A stretch of 64,000 nucleotides of DNA, taken from Ga0077560 sp046330395 (GTDB lineage: Bacteria; Actinomycetota; Thermoleophilia; Miltoncostaeales; Miltoncostaeaceae). The notes below the pieces were generated by a model. It did no database searches, was not told the origin of the DNA, and saw nothing but the letters and a program-made list of their open reading frames with translations. Each line of letters opens with the position of its first letter. Position 1 is the stretch's first letter. This document shows positions 7,049 to 13,594 of the stretch, piece after piece. The position numbers were made by a program, and so were the translations under genes. The stretch is from NCBI GenBank assembly GCA_046330395.1, contig JAXLSS010000003.1, positions 62,001-126,000 on the forward strand. Reading direction: 5' to 3'.

Positions 7049-8563
7049 CTAGGAGGCGCCCCGGCCGGTGAGGACTCTGGGAATGGTTTGCAGCAGGAGC
7101 CTCAGGTCCCACCACACGGACCAGTTGGTGACGTACATGTAGTCCAGGCGGACCATCTCGTCGAACGGGACGTCGTTGCGTCCCATCACCTGCCACAGGC
7201 CCGTGATGCCGGGGGTGAGGTCCAGGCGGCGGGCGCCCCAGCCGCCGATCTGGATGGCCTCGTGCGTGACGAACGGCCGCGGCCCCACCAGGCTCATGGA
7301 GCCGGTGACCACGTTGAACAGCTGGGGCAGCTCGTCCAGGCTGGTCTTGCGCAGGAACCGGCCCACGCGGGTGACGCGCGGGTCGTCCTTGATCTTGAAC
7401 AGCGGACCCGAGTCGGCCATGTCGTTGAGGTGCGCCAGGTCGAAACGCTGGGCCTCGGCGTCCGGGTTCATGGTGCGGAACTTCCAGATGCGGAACACCC
7501 GCCCGCGGGAGCCCATGCGCTCCTGGCGGAAGAACACCGCGCCGTGGGAGTCGAGCTTGATGGCGATGGCGATGAGCAGCAGCACGGGGCTCAGCACCAG
7601 CAGGCCGCCGCCGGCGAACAGGATGTCCATGCCGCGCTTGGCGATGCGGGCACCCACCGACAGCCGCGCGCTGGACAGGGTGATGAGGGGGAACCCGTGG
7701 AGTTCGGCCACCGTCGCGTGCGGCGGGGTGATCTCGAAGTAGCGTGGCACGATGGAGATGGGGATGGGGATGCCGCCGGCGTCGCGGATGTACTCCAGCA
7801 CGTCCTCGTCGCTGCGCCGGCTGAACGCCAGGATCAGCTGGGTGGCACCGGAGGCCTCGATGGCGTCCACCAGGCCCAGACGCGGGATGTCGTCCTCGAT
7901 GACGGTCTTGGGGTACACCGGAACGTCCGCCACGGTCTCGGCGCGCGGCAGCGGCTCGTCGTCCACGAACCCCACGATGTGCGCGGCGTCGCGGGCCCGC
8001 ACGGCGCGTTCGGCGATGCGCTGGCCGATCTCGCCGGCGCCCACGATCAGCACCCGCTCGGGGGCGCTGCGCGCGGACAGGCGGCGGGCCATGGACCGCA
8101 CGCCCAGCGCCGCCACGCTCGCCAGCGGCACCCAGATGAGCAGCATCCGCACGTCGTCGCGGGCGGCCATGTCCGGGGCGACGAACGCGCCCAGGCTGAT
8201 CACCATCAGGGTGACGGACACCACGGCGGTGCCCACGGTGCGCGCCTCGTCCAGCGGGGACATGGTGAAGTGGTTGGGGCGGTACAGCCCGAGCGCGGCG
8301 AACACCACCGGCACGCACACCGTGACGGCCAGCCCCGCCTCCCAGCGGCCCGCCGGGTGCACCCCGAATGCCTCCACGGCCTGCCCGGCGATCACCAGGC
8401 ACACCACCGCCAGCACCATGTCGGCCAGCAGCAGCCACAGCGAGGTGGCGCGCCGGGCGCGGGCGGTGAGGCGCAGTTCGGGGGTCGTGAGATCTCCGAA
8501 CCGAGGCCAGGCATCGGTTCGGAGGTTGTCACCAGTCCTCAGAGGGGGGCCGGTGTCAAGCAA
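7049..8563 (-). CDS. Polyprenyl-phosphate glycosyl-1-phosphate transferase, long polytopic form
   Basis: A 504-residue member of the WcaJ/CpsE family, which starts polysaccharide synthesis by moving a sugar phosphate onto a lipid carrier. Residues about 40-150 hold four or five membrane helices, about 165-290 a nucleotide-binding-like domain with VLIVGAGEIGQR, and about 300-504 the catalytic domain with FFRQERMGSRGR, KFRTM, TSLDELPQLFNV and SLVGPRP. The start is TTG: GGAGG lies nine bases upstream and no other start exists in frame before residue 47. A TAGGGT box (8645-8640) gives a leader of about 70 bases. It is far from the main polysaccharide cluster, which has its own short transferase. 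Confidence 0.9.
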   Translation of the reverse strand: MLDTGPPLRTGDNLRTDAWPRFGDLTTPELRLTARARRATSLWLLLADMVLAVVCLVIAGQAVEAFGVHPAGRWEAGLAVTVCVPVVFAALGLYRPNHFTMSPLDEARTVGTAVVSVTLMVISLGAFVAPDMAARDDVRMLLIWVPLASVAALGVRSMARRLSARSAPERVLIVGAGEIGQRIAERAVRARDAAHIVGFVDDEPLPRAETVADVPVYPKTVIEDDIPRLGLVDAIEASGATQLILAFSRRSDEDVLEYIRDAGGIPIPISIVPRYFEITPPHATVAELHGFPLITLSSARLSVGARIAKRGMDILFAGGGLLVLSPVLLLIAIAIKLDSHGAVFFRQERMGSRGRVFRIWKFRTMNPDAEAQRFDLAHLNDMADSGPLFKIKDDPRVTRVGRFLRKTSLDELPQLFNVVTGSMSLVGPRPFVTHEAIQIGGWGARRLDLTPGITGLWQVMGRNDVPFDEMVRLDYMYVTNWSVWWDLRLLLQTIPRVLTGRGAS

Positions 8564-8775
8564 TTGGGGGGTCCTCCACGGGCACGTGCTTGATGGGTTC
8601 CGGCGGGATTCCGCGCCGGGGAACTACCCAAACCATGCAACCCTATGGGCGAGTCGCGTGGACGTCACCCATCGGTTCGTACAGTTTTTCCCCGGTTCAC
8701 GGCACCCGCGAGTAGGTGTCGCACGGTTGTCTCACCTGTATCGGCGGGTGACCCGGACCACTGGACCCCGCGGGT
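8564..8775. promoter_or_regulatory. Leader and promoter region of the sugar-phosphate transferase
   Basis: A 212-base gap. On the minus strand it holds TAGGGT (8645-8640), a likely -10 box, then an imperfect hairpin around 8597-8624 (GTTCC/GGAAC outer arms, GGCG/CGCC inner arms), then the GGAGG site. No open frame of interest and no similarity to the RNA-like element was seen. Confidence 0.35.
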
Positions 8776-9582
8776 TCAGTCCGGATGCGTCCCCGCGTCC
8801 TTCGCGAACGCGGCCAGGCGGACGGCCAGCTGCGGGGGCACCACGGTGTCGCTGTCCCGCAGCTCTCCCAGGGCCGCCCGCACGCCCACCAGGGCCGTGT
8901 ACAGCGGCGGGCAGGTGGGGCAGGTGCTGAGATGCCGCTCCAGGGCCGAGCGCGTGGCCGCCTCCAGCCCGCCGTCCATGTACTCGCTCACGAACCTGCG
9001 GGCGTCCCAGCAGCGCATCGGCACGTTGCGCAGGGCCCGGCGCACACGCTCGTCGCGGTCCAGCGCCGTCACCAGGGCCATGCGCCCGCGCCGCAGCCGC
9101 TGCTTGGCCGCCTCCACGCCGATGCCCTGCACACGTGCGATCTCGGGCACCGACAGGCCCTCCACGTCGTGCAGCAGCACCGCCGCCCGGGCGCCGGTGG
9201 GCACGTGGATGAGGGCGTCCTCGATGCTGCGCACCGTCTCGGCGCGCTGCAGCACCCGCTCGGCGTCCACGGTGTACGCGTCGTCGGCCCACAGGGCGTC
9301 GGCGTCCTCATACGGGAGCTCCCGCACGCCGCGGCGGCGCTCCACCGCCACGTTGTGCACCACGGTGCGCAGCCACGTGCTGGCGGATGCCTCGCCGCGG
9401 AACCCCCCGCGCGCCCGCCACGCACGCAGCAGCGCCTCCTGCACGGCGTCCTCCGCGTCGGCGTCCTGCGGCAGGATCGCCCGGGCCAGCCGGAACAGGG
9501 ACCGCCCCTGGTCCCGCACGAGCGCCGCGAAGGCGTCGGAGTCCAGGGGCGTTGAGGGCGATGTCCCGGCGGTGTCCGTCAG
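8776..9582 (-). CDS. ECF-type RNA polymerase sigma factor with C-terminal zinc-finger domain
   Basis: About 268 residues. The first 190 or so are a sigma-70 family ECF factor: region 2 with LFRLARAIL and EDAVQEALLRAWR, then region 4 with VLLHDVEGLSVPEIA and GVEAAKQRLRRGR. The remainder is a zf-HC2-like anti-sigma domain (RRFVSEYMDG, then ERHLSTCPTC). Such domains normally sit in a separate anti-sigma protein; fusing one to the sigma factor suggests self-restraint that responds to redox or zinc. The start is unclear: a CTG at 9580-9582 shares CTGA with the preceding stop and gives a natural N-terminus; GTG at 9519 would remove the first helix. Confidence 0.82.
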   Translation of the reverse strand: MTDTAGTSPSTPLDSDAFAALVRDQGRSLFRLARAILPQDADAEDAVQEALLRAWRARGGFRGEASASTWLRTVVHNVAVERRRGVRELPYEDADALWADDAYTVDAERVLQRAETVRSIEDALIHVPTGARAAVLLHDVEGLSVPEIARVQGIGVEAAKQRLRRGRMALVTALDRDERVRRALRNVPMRCWDARRFVSEYMDGGLEAATRSALERHLSTCPTCPPLYTALVGVRAALGELRDSDTVVPPQLAVRLAAFAKDAGTHPD

Positions 9583-9806
9583 TGTGAGTGCGCTTTGTCC
9601 GCGGGTCGCTTGCAGGTTGAGAGGCCCAGGGGCATGTACAGCGGGCAGTTGCCCACCGCGGCGGTCAGCAACATCACCGCGGCCAGCACGAACAGGATGA
9701 CACCCAGGAGGGTCCCGTGGCCCACCTTCATGGCGGCGATGATCAGCACGGGGGCCACCACGACCGCGCGCAGCAGCCGGTCGGCGGGGTGCATGTTGAT
9801 GGTCAT
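9579..9806 (-). CDS. DUF2892 small membrane protein
   Basis: A 75-residue inner-membrane protein starting MTINMHPADRLLR, the usual opening of DUF2892 (the membrane part of YgaP-type rhodaneses), followed by two helices and NCPLYMPLGLSTCK. These proteins often accompany rhodaneses, thioredoxins and CsoR/CstR repressors, which fits the divergent trx operon next door. An excellent AGGAGG site lies six bases before the ATG. The two cysteines near the C-terminus may take part in sulfur chemistry; that is speculation. Confidence 0.82.
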   Translation of the reverse strand: MTINMHPADRLLRAVVVAPVLIIAAMKVGHGTLLGVILFVLAAVMLLTAAVGNCPLYMPLGLSTCKRPADKAHSH

Positions 9807-9951
9807 CAGGATCCTCCTGCATGTGGGGTGAATGATCGACGCCCCTTTGACGGCCGGCCCCGCCGGATCGGGACGTGTCGGAGGTCCCCGGGCGCGCGGA
9901 CGGACGTCCCGCCGCCCGGCGGCCCGGCGGTTGCCCCGCCGCGTCGCCTGT

Positions 9952-9969
9952 GATACCCATAGGGGTATC
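9952..9969. promoter_or_regulatory. CsoR/CstR-type operator
   Basis: GATACCC and GGGTATC are perfect 7-base inverted repeats around ATAG. The form TACCC-n-GGGTA is the established operator type of the CsoR/RcnR repressor family. It lies 22 bases before the trxB start, where a promoter would be, and the downstream operon ends in a gene of exactly this repressor family. The divergent DUF2892 gene shares the gap and may be controlled too. Confidence 0.75.
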
Positions 9970-9991
9970 CGGAATCGGGACGGGAGGCACT

Positions 9992-10924
9992 GTGGCGGAC
10001 CAGCACGAGCTGATCATCATCGGGGGCGGCCCGGCGGGGCTCACCGCCGCCATCTACGCGGCCCGCGCCAACCTGGCGCCGCTGGTGCTGGAGGGGTACG
10101 CCGCGGGCGGTCAGCTCATGACCACCACGGACGTGGAGAACTACCCCGGCTTCCCGGACGGCGTGCAGGGACCCGACCTGATGCAGATGTTCCGCGACCA
10201 GGCCGGCCGCTTCGGCGCCGACCTCCAGGCGGTGGACGTCACCCGGGTGGACCTGTCCCAGCGCCCGTTCGGGGTGTGGACCGACGAGGGCGAGTACCGG
10301 GCCAACGCGCTCATCATCAGCACCGGCGCCTCGGCCAAGTGGCTGGGCCTGGAGAGCGAGACCCGGCTGCGCGGCTACGGCGTGAGCTCGTGCGCCACCT
10401 GCGACGGGTTCTTCTTCAAGGACCGCGACATGGTGGTGGTGGGTGGTGGCGACTCGGCCATGGAGGAGGCGTTGTTCCTGGCCCGCATGGCCAACTCGGT
10501 CACGCTGGTGCACCGCCGCGACCACTTCCGCGCATCGCAGATCATGGGTCAGCGGGTGCTGGAGCACCCCAAGATCACCGTGCGGTGGAACGCCGCCGTG
10601 GACGAGATCCTGGGTGAGCGCAAGGTGGAGGCCGTGCGCCTGCGGGACACGGTGACCGGGGAGACGGACGTGCTGCCCACCGCCGCGGTGTTCGTGGCCA
10701 TCGGCCACAACCCCAACACCGAGCTGGTCGCCGGTCAGCTCGCCACGGACGAGGCCGGGTACCTGGTGACGCGGGGCACGCGCACGGACGTTGAGGGCGT
10801 GTTCGCCTGCGGTGACGTGCAGGACACGGTGTACAAGCAGGCCATCACCGCGGCGGGCAGCGGCTGCCAGGCCGCCATCGACGCGGAACGCTGGCTGGAG
10901 ACGGTGCAGCACGCACATGCGTGA
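9992..10924 (+). CDS. trxB: Thioredoxin reductase (NADPH)
   Basis: A 310-residue flavoprotein that reduces thioredoxin with NADPH. FAD binding is GGGPAGLTAA (11-20), the redox-active pair is CATC (Cys134, Cys137), NADPH binding is VVGGGDSAMEE, and FACGDVQD marks the second FAD segment. The GTG start is placed by GGGAGG upstream. It heads an operon with trxA, an FmdB-like zinc ribbon and a CsoR/CstR-like repressor and follows a matching operator, which suggests induction by metal or reactive sulfur. Confidence 0.94.
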   Translation: MADQHELIIIGGGPAGLTAAIYAARANLAPLVLEGYAAGGQLMTTTDVENYPGFPDGVQGPDLMQMFRDQAGRFGADLQAVDVTRVDLSQRPFGVWTDEGEYRANALIISTGASAKWLGLESETRLRGYGVSSCATCDGFFFKDRDMVVVGGGDSAMEEALFLARMANSVTLVHRRDHFRASQIMGQRVLEHPKITVRWNAAVDEILGERKVEAVRLRDTVTGETDVLPTAAVFVAIGHNPNTELVAGQLATDEAGYLVTRGTRTDVEGVFACGDVQDTVYKQAITAAGSGCQAAIDAERWLETVQHAHA

Positions 10925-10956
10925 GGCCCATCACAACGAGAGCGGGAGGGACGGAC

Positions 10957-11280
10957 ATGGCTGAGGGTGTGCTCGAGATCACCAAGGACAACTTCCAGGC
11001 GCAGGTGCTGGAGTCGGAGAAGCCCGTGCTGGTGGACTTCTGGGCGGAGTGGTGCGGACCGTGCCGGATGATCGGCCCGGTGGTGGAGCAGATCGCCAAG
11101 GAGCGCGCGGACACGCTGGTCGTCGGCAAGCTCAACGTCGATCACAACGGCGAGCTGGCGGCCCGGTACGGCGTGCAGGGCATCCCGTTCCTGGCGGTGT
11201 TCGAGAACGGCCAGATCGTGCGTCAGGCCGTGGGCGCCATGCCGAAGGCACAGCTGGAGCGCCAGCTGGGACTGGCCTGA
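10957..11280 (+). CDS. trxA: Thioredoxin
   Basis: A standard 107-residue thioredoxin with the active site WCGPC (Cys33, Cys36), the cis-proline loop GIPFLAVF and a typical N-terminus (ITKDNFQAQV). GGGAGGG precedes the ATG at good spacing. It is the partner of the reductase encoded 32 bases upstream. Confidence 0.95.
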   Translation: MAEGVLEITKDNFQAQVLESEKPVLVDFWAEWCGPCRMIGPVVEQIAKERADTLVVGKLNVDHNGELAARYGVQGIPFLAVFENGQIVRQAVGAMPKAQLERQLGLA

Positions 11281-11283
11281 GCC

Positions 11284-11514
11284 ATGCCCAGCTACGACCT
11301 GGCCTGCGACGACTGCGAGACGCGGTTCGAGACGTTCCGGCAGGGCTTCCTGCGGGATGAGGACCGCGTCTGCCCGGAGTGCGGGTCGGTGCACGTGACC
11401 CAGCAGTTCACCGGGTTCGTCACCGCGCGCCCGTCGCGGGCGGACACCGCGCCCACCATCACCGGTTTCGGCGGGCAGGGAGGCTGCTGTGGCGGTGCCT
11501 GCGGAGGCCACTAG
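11284..11514 (+). CDS. FmdB-family zinc ribbon protein
   Basis: A 76-residue protein with CDDC near the start and CPEC about 20 residues later, the two knuckles of an FmdB-type zinc ribbon (MPSYDLACDDCETRFE is the usual opening). The tail is Gly/Cys-rich (GGCCGGACGGH), which could bind metal. It follows trxA by three bases and overlaps the start of the repressor gene, so it belongs to the operon. The role of this family is unsettled; regulatory or chaperone roles have been proposed. Confidence 0.8.
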   Translation: MPSYDLACDDCETRFETFRQGFLRDEDRVCPECGSVHVTQQFTGFVTARPSRADTAPTITGFGGQGGCCGGACGGH

Positions 11515-11800
11515 CGCCACGCCCGCCCCGGCAGGCGACCCCCAGCGCGATCAGCTGCTGCGGCGGCTGCGTCGCGCCGAGGGGCAGCTGCGGGGCGTGC
11601 AGCGGATGCTGGAGGAGGGCCAGGAGTGCCGTGACGTGCTCACCCAGCTTGCCGCGGTGAAGGCCGCCCTCGACCAGGTGGGGCTGCACCTCATCTCCGA
11701 GCGCCTGCGCACCTGCGTGGCCGACGGCGGCACCGACTGCACGCAGCAGTTCGAGGACGCCGTGGCCACCTTCATGCGGTTCGCGTCGCTGGCGCGGTAG
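11489..11800 (+). CDS. CsoR/RcnR-family repressor lacking the copper-site histidine (CstR-like)
   Basis: A 103-residue all-helical repressor of the DUF156 family (RRAEGQLRGVQRMLEEGQEC, then DVLTQLAAVKAALDQVG). Copper-sensing CsoR uses Cys-His-Cys. Here Cys47 and Cys76 are kept but the His position (in the ISERLRTCV segment) is Arg72. Loss of that His with both cysteines retained is the pattern of CstR, the persulfide sensor, whose matching segment also reads ISE-x-L. With the thioredoxin system in the same operon, a sensor of persulfide or related thiol stress is more likely than a copper sensor. The start at 11489 overlaps the previous gene by 26 bases; shorter starts are possible. Confidence 0.8.
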   Translation: MAVPAEATSATPAPAGDPQRDQLLRRLRRAEGQLRGVQRMLEEGQECRDVLTQLAAVKAALDQVGLHLISERLRTCVADGGTDCTQQFEDAVATFMRFASLAR

Positions 11801-11822
11801 CGCGCGACGGCATCCGACGCCG

Positions 11823-12290
11823 TCAGCTGAAGATGGAGCTCTGGGGCGGCGCGGTGTCGCCTCCGGGCGCGGCGGCCGCCCAGTCGATGGCCACCCGCGT
11901 GGGGTCCCGCGGGTCCACGCGCAGGGGCACGGTGGTGTTCTCCCTGATGGGCCCCTGCCGCACCACGTCCAGCATGGTCCGGGTGCGCGTGGTGATGAGC
12001 CGGCCGTCGGGGGCGCGCAGCTCCACGTCCACGGGCACCACGAACCGGCTGGCGCCCACGCGGGTGTTGCTGGTGTGCACGCGCCGGATCACGCCGGTGG
12101 CGGGGACGCCCGTGGCCAGCAGTGACCTGCTGCGACGGGACGGCCCGATCAGCGTGAACCAGAACACGGTGGTGATGATGGTGAGCACCAGCACCGGGAT
12201 CCCGATGGCCAGCAGCAGGATCCAGCCCGTCGACAGCGGGTGTCCGCCGCCGGTGGCGAAGGCCGCGATGTGCGCGCCGGACGAACTCAT
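11823..12290 (-). CDS. Membrane-anchored protein, DUF3592-like
   Basis: A 155-residue protein with one N-terminal membrane helix (about residues 23-46, LLLAIGIPVLVLTII) and a soluble beta-rich domain. The pattern LLATGVPATGVIRRV, then VPVDVELRAPDG, then VPLRVDPRDPTRVAIDW resembles DUF3592-type domains. Function unknown. The ATG at 12290 follows the HAD gene stop by one base; another ATG at 12302 would overlap it. Confidence 0.65.
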   Translation of the reverse strand: MSSSGAHIAAFATGGGHPLSTGWILLLAIGIPVLVLTIITTVFWFTLIGPSRRSRSLLATGVPATGVIRRVHTSNTRVGASRFVVPVDVELRAPDGRLITTRTRTMLDVVRQGPIRENTTVPLRVDPRDPTRVAIDWAAAAPGGDTAPPQSSIFS

Positions 12291-12291
12291 C

Positions 12292-13032
12292 TCACCGCGC
12301 ATCGGCAGGTCCCGCCGGCGACGCGAGCGGCGGGGCGTCCCGGTGGGACCACAGCGCGGCCAGGGTGCGCACCCGGGGCTCCTCGCCTGGATGGGCGTCG
12401 TGACGGTCCAGCAGCACACCCGTGCACCCCGCGGCGCGCGCCCCGCCCAGGTCGGCGACCACGTCGTCCCCGCAGTGCACCACGTCCGGGCCGGGGGGCA
12501 CGCCCAGCAGGGCCAGGGCGTGGTGGAACACCGCCGGGTCGGGTTTCGCCGCCCCGAAGGCCGCGCTGGTGACCACGGCGTCCACCAGGGGCGTCATCCC
12601 CAAGCGGTCCAGCACCTCGGGCAGGGCGCAGTCCCAGTTGCTCACCACGGCCACGGGGATGCCGGCATCCCGGAGGCGCCGCAGCAGGGCCGGCGCGTCG
12701 GGGAAGGCCTCGAAGCGCAGGGCCTCCAGCAGCAGCGGCAGGGCGACCTCGGCGGGCGGCGGCGCGGGGAGGTGCGACACCAGCACCCGCGCGCACTCCC
12801 GCCGCAGCTCGGCGAGCGCGTCCGGGTCGGCGCCCCTGATGTGGTGGGCCCGGTAGTGGTCGATCTCGGCCGCCAGCGCCCGCCGCACGCGGTCGAGCGG
12901 CGCGGGATGGCCCGCCCGGGCCAGGGCCGCGGCGAGCGCCGGGGCGGGGTCGCCGGCCAGGCGCAGCAAGGTTCCCGCGGCGTCCAGCAGGACGGCGGCG
13001 GGGCGATGCGGAATGTGTCGGGAATGCGACAA
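12292..13032 (-). CDS. HAD-family hydrolase
   Basis: About 246 residues. HAD motifs are visible: LLDAAGTLL (motif I, with the second Asp replaced by Ala), VVSNWD (motif II), a Lys in GAAKPDPAVF (motif III), and HCGDDVVADLGGAR (motif IV). In motif I the usual DxD reads DAA, so the general acid may be missing, as in some haloacid dehalogenase or phosphatase variants. The TTG start at 13032 is chosen because TAGCGT lies five bases before it and no ATG or GTG fits. Substrate unknown. Confidence 0.8.
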   Translation of the reverse strand: MSHSRHIPHRPAAVLLDAAGTLLRLAGDPAPALAAALARAGHPAPLDRVRRALAAEIDHYRAHHIRGADPDALAELRRECARVLVSHLPAPPPAEVALPLLLEALRFEAFPDAPALLRRLRDAGIPVAVVSNWDCALPEVLDRLGMTPLVDAVVTSAAFGAAKPDPAVFHHALALLGVPPGPDVVHCGDDVVADLGGARAAGCTGVLLDRHDAHPGEEPRVRTLAALWSHRDAPPLASPAGPADAR

Positions 13033-13065
13033 CCGGAACGCTATCGTGGGCCGGAGCGGCCCGTT

Positions 13066-13071
13066 TATACT
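13066..13071 (+). promoter_or_regulatory. Strong -10 box (TATACT)
   Basis: TATACT is close to the sigma-70 consensus and is the most AT-rich -10 element in the window. It lies 44 bases before the GTG of the secreted protein gene that heads the penicillin-binding protein operon. No clear -35 was seen. Confidence 0.5.
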
Positions 13072-13114
13072 CGCACGCGGCCGCGGCGCCTCGGCGGGCC
13101 GGGGAAGGACTGCA

Positions 13115-13594
13115 GTGTCAACTCGACGCCGGACGGCGGTCACCTGCTGTGCGCTTGCCCTGCTGGGGGCGGGCGTGTGGGGGCCGTCGCTCGTCGCCAG
13201 CCAGTACGCGGATGGTCCAGGCGGAACCGAACATCTCCTTGGGCACCCCGTTCGGGGGTGGGAATTCATCATCGACGCCGTGCGCACCTCGCGCGGCGCG
13301 CGGCTGGGCTCGCCGGACAGCGCCCTCGAGGTGGCGCGTGACCAGGTGTGGACCGGGTCGTCCGGACGCGCCGTGGCCGTGCGGCTGCGCTGGACCCGTG
13401 GGCGCTTCACGCTCACCTTCCCGGCCGCCGCGGAGGTCCCGGCGAGCGGCCGCGTGGTCGTGCGTCCCATGTCGGCGTTCTCGTGGGTCGTGGAGGGGCG
13501 CGTGCAGCGGGGGCCGCGCCAGGTGATCGGCGTGCTGGACTACCGGACGGGGCAGGTGGTGTGGGACGTGCGCCGCGCGAGGTCGCCGCGGTGA
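13115..13594 (+). CDS. Exported protein of unknown function upstream of the penicillin-binding protein
   Basis: A 159-residue protein with a signal peptide or anchor (VSTRRRTAVTCCALALLGAG) and a compact domain rich in beta strands (AVAVRLRWTRGRFTLTFP, then SAFSWVVEGRVQRGP). AAGGA precedes the GTG. Its stop overlaps the GTG of the penicillin-binding protein by four bases, so it may be a partner of peptidoglycan synthesis. No family recognised. Confidence 0.65.
   Translation: MSTRRRTAVTCCALALLGAGVWGPSLVASQYADGPGGTEHLLGHPVRGWEFIIDAVRTSRGARLGSPDSALEVARDQVWTGSSGRAVAVRLRWTRGRFTLTFPAAAEVPASGRVVVRPMSAFSWVVEGRVQRGPRQVIGVLDYRTGQVVWDVRRARSPR

Noticed and set aside
11489..11800. Copper-sensing CsoR
   Set aside because: The His of the Cys-His-Cys copper site is Arg72, so a plain copper sensor is unlikely.
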